Assembly (NCBI RefSeq): GCF_014838715.1
Contig: NZ_CP061947.1
Location: forward strand, 3,410,001-3,474,000
Length of the DNA: 64,000 nt
DNA from: Algoriphagus sp. Y33
GTDB taxonomy: Bacteria; Bacteroidota; Bacteroidia; Cytophagales; Cyclobacteriaceae
Reading direction: 5' to 3'
Part shown: positions 61,926 through 64,000 of the stretch, piece by piece
How positions within the stretch are numbered: the stretch's first letter is position 1
Layout of the letters: every line of letters begins with the position of its first letter
The notes under the pieces: generated by a model
The model's input: only the letters and a program-made list of their open reading frames with translations
Told to the model about the DNA's origin: nothing
Databases searched by the model: none
Position numbers and translations under genes: made by a program

Positions 61926-62301
61926 CCGCCGTTCGTGTCATCACGAACGGCTTCAACCGGACACTTGAATAAAAATTACCCCGCAGGGGGGCATCGTCTG
62001 GAAATGAAGGCCCGTGCAGGAGGTGGAAAGGTGGCTTGTATATATTTTATCAATCACCAAGCTCTCGATTGACCCGAATCGATAGCGTTGAGGCCATTAT
62101 CTGTCTTACTTTTTGAAGGCAAAAAGTAACAAAAACCTTTGTCGCAGCAAAGCTTCCCCCCGCATACCTGCCGTCTGGCTCGCTGCTGCGACCACCCCAC
62201 GTTCCCTCACACTAAACCAGGGTGCTAAAGCCAGATTGTCTAGTTTAGAAGGTAAAGACGGAAAGCCGGATAAGTACTGTGACTTCCTCGCCGACGTTCG
62301 T
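61926..62301 (+). repeat. Long direct repeat, right copy
   Basis: This is the second copy of the module at 36355-36730, in the same orientation and almost identical, including the CTTTTTGAAGGCAAAAAG palindrome and the CTGCTGCGACCACCCCACG stretch. Differences are single bases such as CAATCACCAAGC for CAATCACCAATC. It lies 25.57 kb to the right of the first copy. Confidence 0.85.
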
Positions 62302-63197
62302 GTCGTCATAAATTTGTGCCGCCGTTCGTGTCATCACGAACGGCTTCAACCGGACACTTGAATAAAAATCACCCTGAAGTGGTAAAATCTTCAATAGTCC
62401 TGGGTGCAACCCATGGTTAAAAAGAACAAAGGCCATTGCCTTCCTCCTGCGGCAGACAGGCCTGCCCCGGATTATTATCTGGTCCTTGAAAAATGATCAA
62501 TTTTCAATTTTCAATTCTCAAGGGTCAAGGATATGATGGATCCAGACGGTGTGTGGTCTCTTTGCGGGGGAGGTTAAGGGTTAAAGGGGTTTTCACGGTG
62601 TATGGGGTTAATGCTTAAGGGATTAGCTTTTAAGAGGAAAAAAGGTGGAAGGTCAAAGGTGGAAGGTTACAGGGTTCACCTGTGGTGCGTGGTGAGAATT
62701 TGGGTGGATTGATCCCAAGATCCTGTAAAAACGAAGCAATGCCGTAGGCATGGCAGATTTTATTGCACCGGGTTTTAACCCGGTGTAATAAAGACCAAAA
62801 GGCCATTGCCTTCGGGCATGAAGTAAAGTGATAAGACGAAATATTGTCCCGAGGAGGTCTACAGAGTTGGAAAGGTCAAAGGTGGAAGATCAAAGGGGTT
62901 ACCACGGTGTGTCAGATAGCGCTTAGCGGATTTACTTTTAATAGGAAAAAGGTTAAGGGTTAAAGGGGGTACACGGTGTGTAGGATTAATAATCCCTCGC
63001 CGACGTTCGTGTATGCACAAATGTGCGCCGCCGTTCGTGAGACTTGCGCAGGATCCTCGTGTAAAAAACCTTCGAGGTTTTGGAAACCTCGAAGGTTATA
63101 GGATAATCTCCTTGCCGCCGTTCGTGTCGTCACGAACGGCGGCAGAAAGGGTTAACTAATTAAAAGATTTCGTAGGATATGAACTGACCTATTACAC
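62302..63197. repeat. Mosaic repeat block 3, right part
   Basis: This contains another GCCGCCGTTCGTG/CACGAACGGC palindrome (62319-62344), heptamer-like GGTTAAGGGTTAAAGGGG runs and CACGGTGTATGGGGTTAATG (62595 on). GGTTTTAACCCGGTGTAATA (62770 on) looks like a separate palindromic repeat family. The CTTCGAGG hairpin recurs at 63067-63098, and a last CGAACGGC palindrome (63115-63141) lies 57 bases before the stop of the Wzc-like gene. No gene is present. Confidence 0.75.
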
Positions 63198-64000
63198 TTA
63201 CTTCTTTCCCCTTATCGCTCTCTTCCACCAGGGAATATGAACTTCCTCATGGTAACCATAGGAATTGTTGCCATAACCGTAGCCGTATCCATAACCATAC
63301 CCGTACCCATACCCATATCCCCTATCTATATGAACATCATTGAGGATACCGTAAATCTTGGATACACCGCCTTTTTCCACCAGATTATTAAGAATATATG
63401 AATTGGTCTTCTTGGAATACCCTTGACGGAATACGAAGAAACTGATGTCGGCCATAGGGAAGAATTCCTTGGTCTCGGACACCAATCCCACAGGTGGGCA
63501 GTCAAAAATCACCACATCATAGGCTTGCTTGATTTCCTTTACAATTTGACCAAACTTAGGCTGAAGCAACAGTTCTGCGGGATTGGGGGGAATTGGTCCG
63601 GAAAGAATCACGTCCAGATCAGGATAACCTGTAGACTTCACTGCTTCCTGCCAAGGGATATCTGTGCTGAGACAGGTACTCATTCCTACATCATTGGACA
63701 AGTTGAAGTCCTCAGCAATCTTCGGCTTCCTTAAGTCCAATCCTATCAGGATGGTTTTCTTTCCCATCAGCGAAAATACCGATGCGAGATTGATAGAAAC
63801 AAACGTCTTGCCCTCCCCGGAGATGGATGAAGTGAGGAGTATTACCAAATTATTTTTATGGGGACTGAGATAAGTCATGTCTGCCCGTAAGGAACGAAAT
63901 GACTCGGTAACCGAAGACCTCGGGTTATTCAACACGGGAAGACCGTCTCCCAGACTTCGCCCAATCATGCCTATCAATGGAACCTTAATCTGGGCTTCCA
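63198..64000 (-). CDS. Wzc-like tyrosine kinase (BY-kinase), C-terminal part, runs off the window
   Basis: The reading frame is open through the window edge, so the start lies outside; only the cytosolic kinase domain (about 267 residues) is visible. Walker A is LTSSISGEGKTFVSINLASV, Walker A' is TILIGLDLRKPKIAEDF and Walker B is YDVVIFDCPPVGLVSETKEF. NPAELLLQPKFGQIV is a family phrase. The C-terminus carries a Tyr-rich tail: eight Gly-Tyr dipeptides, then NNSYGYHEE, in place of the usual Tyr cluster that is autophosphorylated. Kinases of this type control chain length and export of Wzx/Wzy-made polysaccharide together with an outer-membrane channel (Wza), which is not in the window. The visible frame starts far inside a larger gene, probably with the periplasmic chain-length part fused. 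Confidence 0.92.
   Translation of the reverse strand, partial: EAQIKVPLIGMIGRSLGDGLPVLNNPRSSVTESFRSLRADMTYLSPHKNNLVILLTSSISGEGKTFVSINLASVFSLMGKKTILIGLDLRKPKIAEDFNLSNDVGMSTCLSTDIPWQEAVKSTGYPDLDVILSGPIPPNPAELLLQPKFGQIVKEIKQAYDVVIFDCPPVGLVSETKEFFPMADISFFVFRQGYSKKTNSYILNNLVEKGGVSKIYGILNDVHIDRGYGYGYGYGYGYGYGYGNNSYGYHEEVHIPWWKRAIRGKK
63271..63318 (-). repeat. Hexanucleotide repeat encoding (Gly-Tyr)8
   Basis: Eight consecutive six-base units of the form CC-N-TA-N on the plus strand encode Gly-Tyr on the minus strand. Synonymous differences between units (Gly by GGA, GGG, GGT, GGC; Tyr by TAT, TAC) mean the repeat is not a perfect DNA repeat and seems to be kept at the protein level. Confidence 0.9.

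Noticed and set aside
62106..62436. Open frames in the right copy of the direct repeat, one matching a frame at 36534-36737.
   Set aside because: The match only reflects the DNA repeat; composition is not protein-like.
1..64000. Looked for tRNA, rRNA and riboswitches.
   Set aside because: No cloverleaf end (CCA-like with T-arm GTTC), rRNA phrase or known aptamer consensus was seen by eye; a covariance search would be needed to exclude small RNAs.

Overview
The window looks like a chromosomal segment of a Bacteroidota bacterium, most likely of the Cytophagia (a Cyclobacteriaceae/Algoriphagus-like organism). The pointers are a FecI/FecR/TonB-receptor/DUF4249 module, LytS/LytTR signalling, a fused ABC permease/M1 peptidase, TAnnTTTG-type -7 boxes, many AraC regulators and a large capsule/exopolysaccharide (EPS) locus. 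The genus is an inference; no rRNA or tRNA gene was seen.

Left part (1-28 kb): small metabolic and regulatory genes mixed with decaying DNA. A divergent HxlR regulator/NmrA-type reductase pair has an obvious operator. It is followed by a fold-back repeat, a cut-off NADP-dependent reductase, the N-terminus of an alcohol dehydrogenase and an internally deleted IS1595-type transposase. Then come a 7TM-AraC regulator and an ECF sigma/anti-sigma/TonB-dependent receptor/DUF4249 lipoprotein system, trailed by two PAP2 phosphatases. Next are an unknown protein, a dead serine recombinase, an S41 peptidase, an AraC regulator, a TlpA-like thioredoxin and a cupin. An ABC exporter follows (ATPase plus a frameshifted permease/M1 peptidase), divergent from a LytS-type kinase and LytTR regulator. 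Two same-layout pairs of short-chain dehydrogenase plus AraC regulator follow, one with the dehydrogenase decayed.

Right part (28-64 kb): an EPS/capsule locus, almost all on the minus strand. Lipid-linked synthesis could be started by a PglC-like sugar transferase (with a DegT aminotransferase), a WecA/MraY-like transferase, or two tandem WcaJ-like sugar transferases on the plus strand. The block from 37 to 60 kb holds glycosyltransferases, Wzi, acetyltransferases, an EpsG-type polymerase, a pyruvyltransferase, a Wzx flippase, MurA and MurB paralogues, and nucleotide-sugar genes for GDP-fucose (manC-like, gmd, fcl) and UDP-glucuronate/galacturonate (ugd, epimerase). A Wzc-like tyrosine kinase with a Gly-Tyr tail runs off the right edge.

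The most unusual content is intergenic. From 33 kb rightward the gaps are packed with mosaic palindromic modules, heptameric GGTTAAA-type tracts, CACAGAG palindromes and a four-copy 161-bp tandem repeat. A module of about 375 bp is present in direct orientation at 36.4-36.7 kb and 61.9-62.3 kb, framing about 25 kb of EPS genes. The heptamer-type sequence also seems to have entered the gmd reading frame. Relics of an aminotransferase and an acyltransferase inside the locus indicate past gene turnover.
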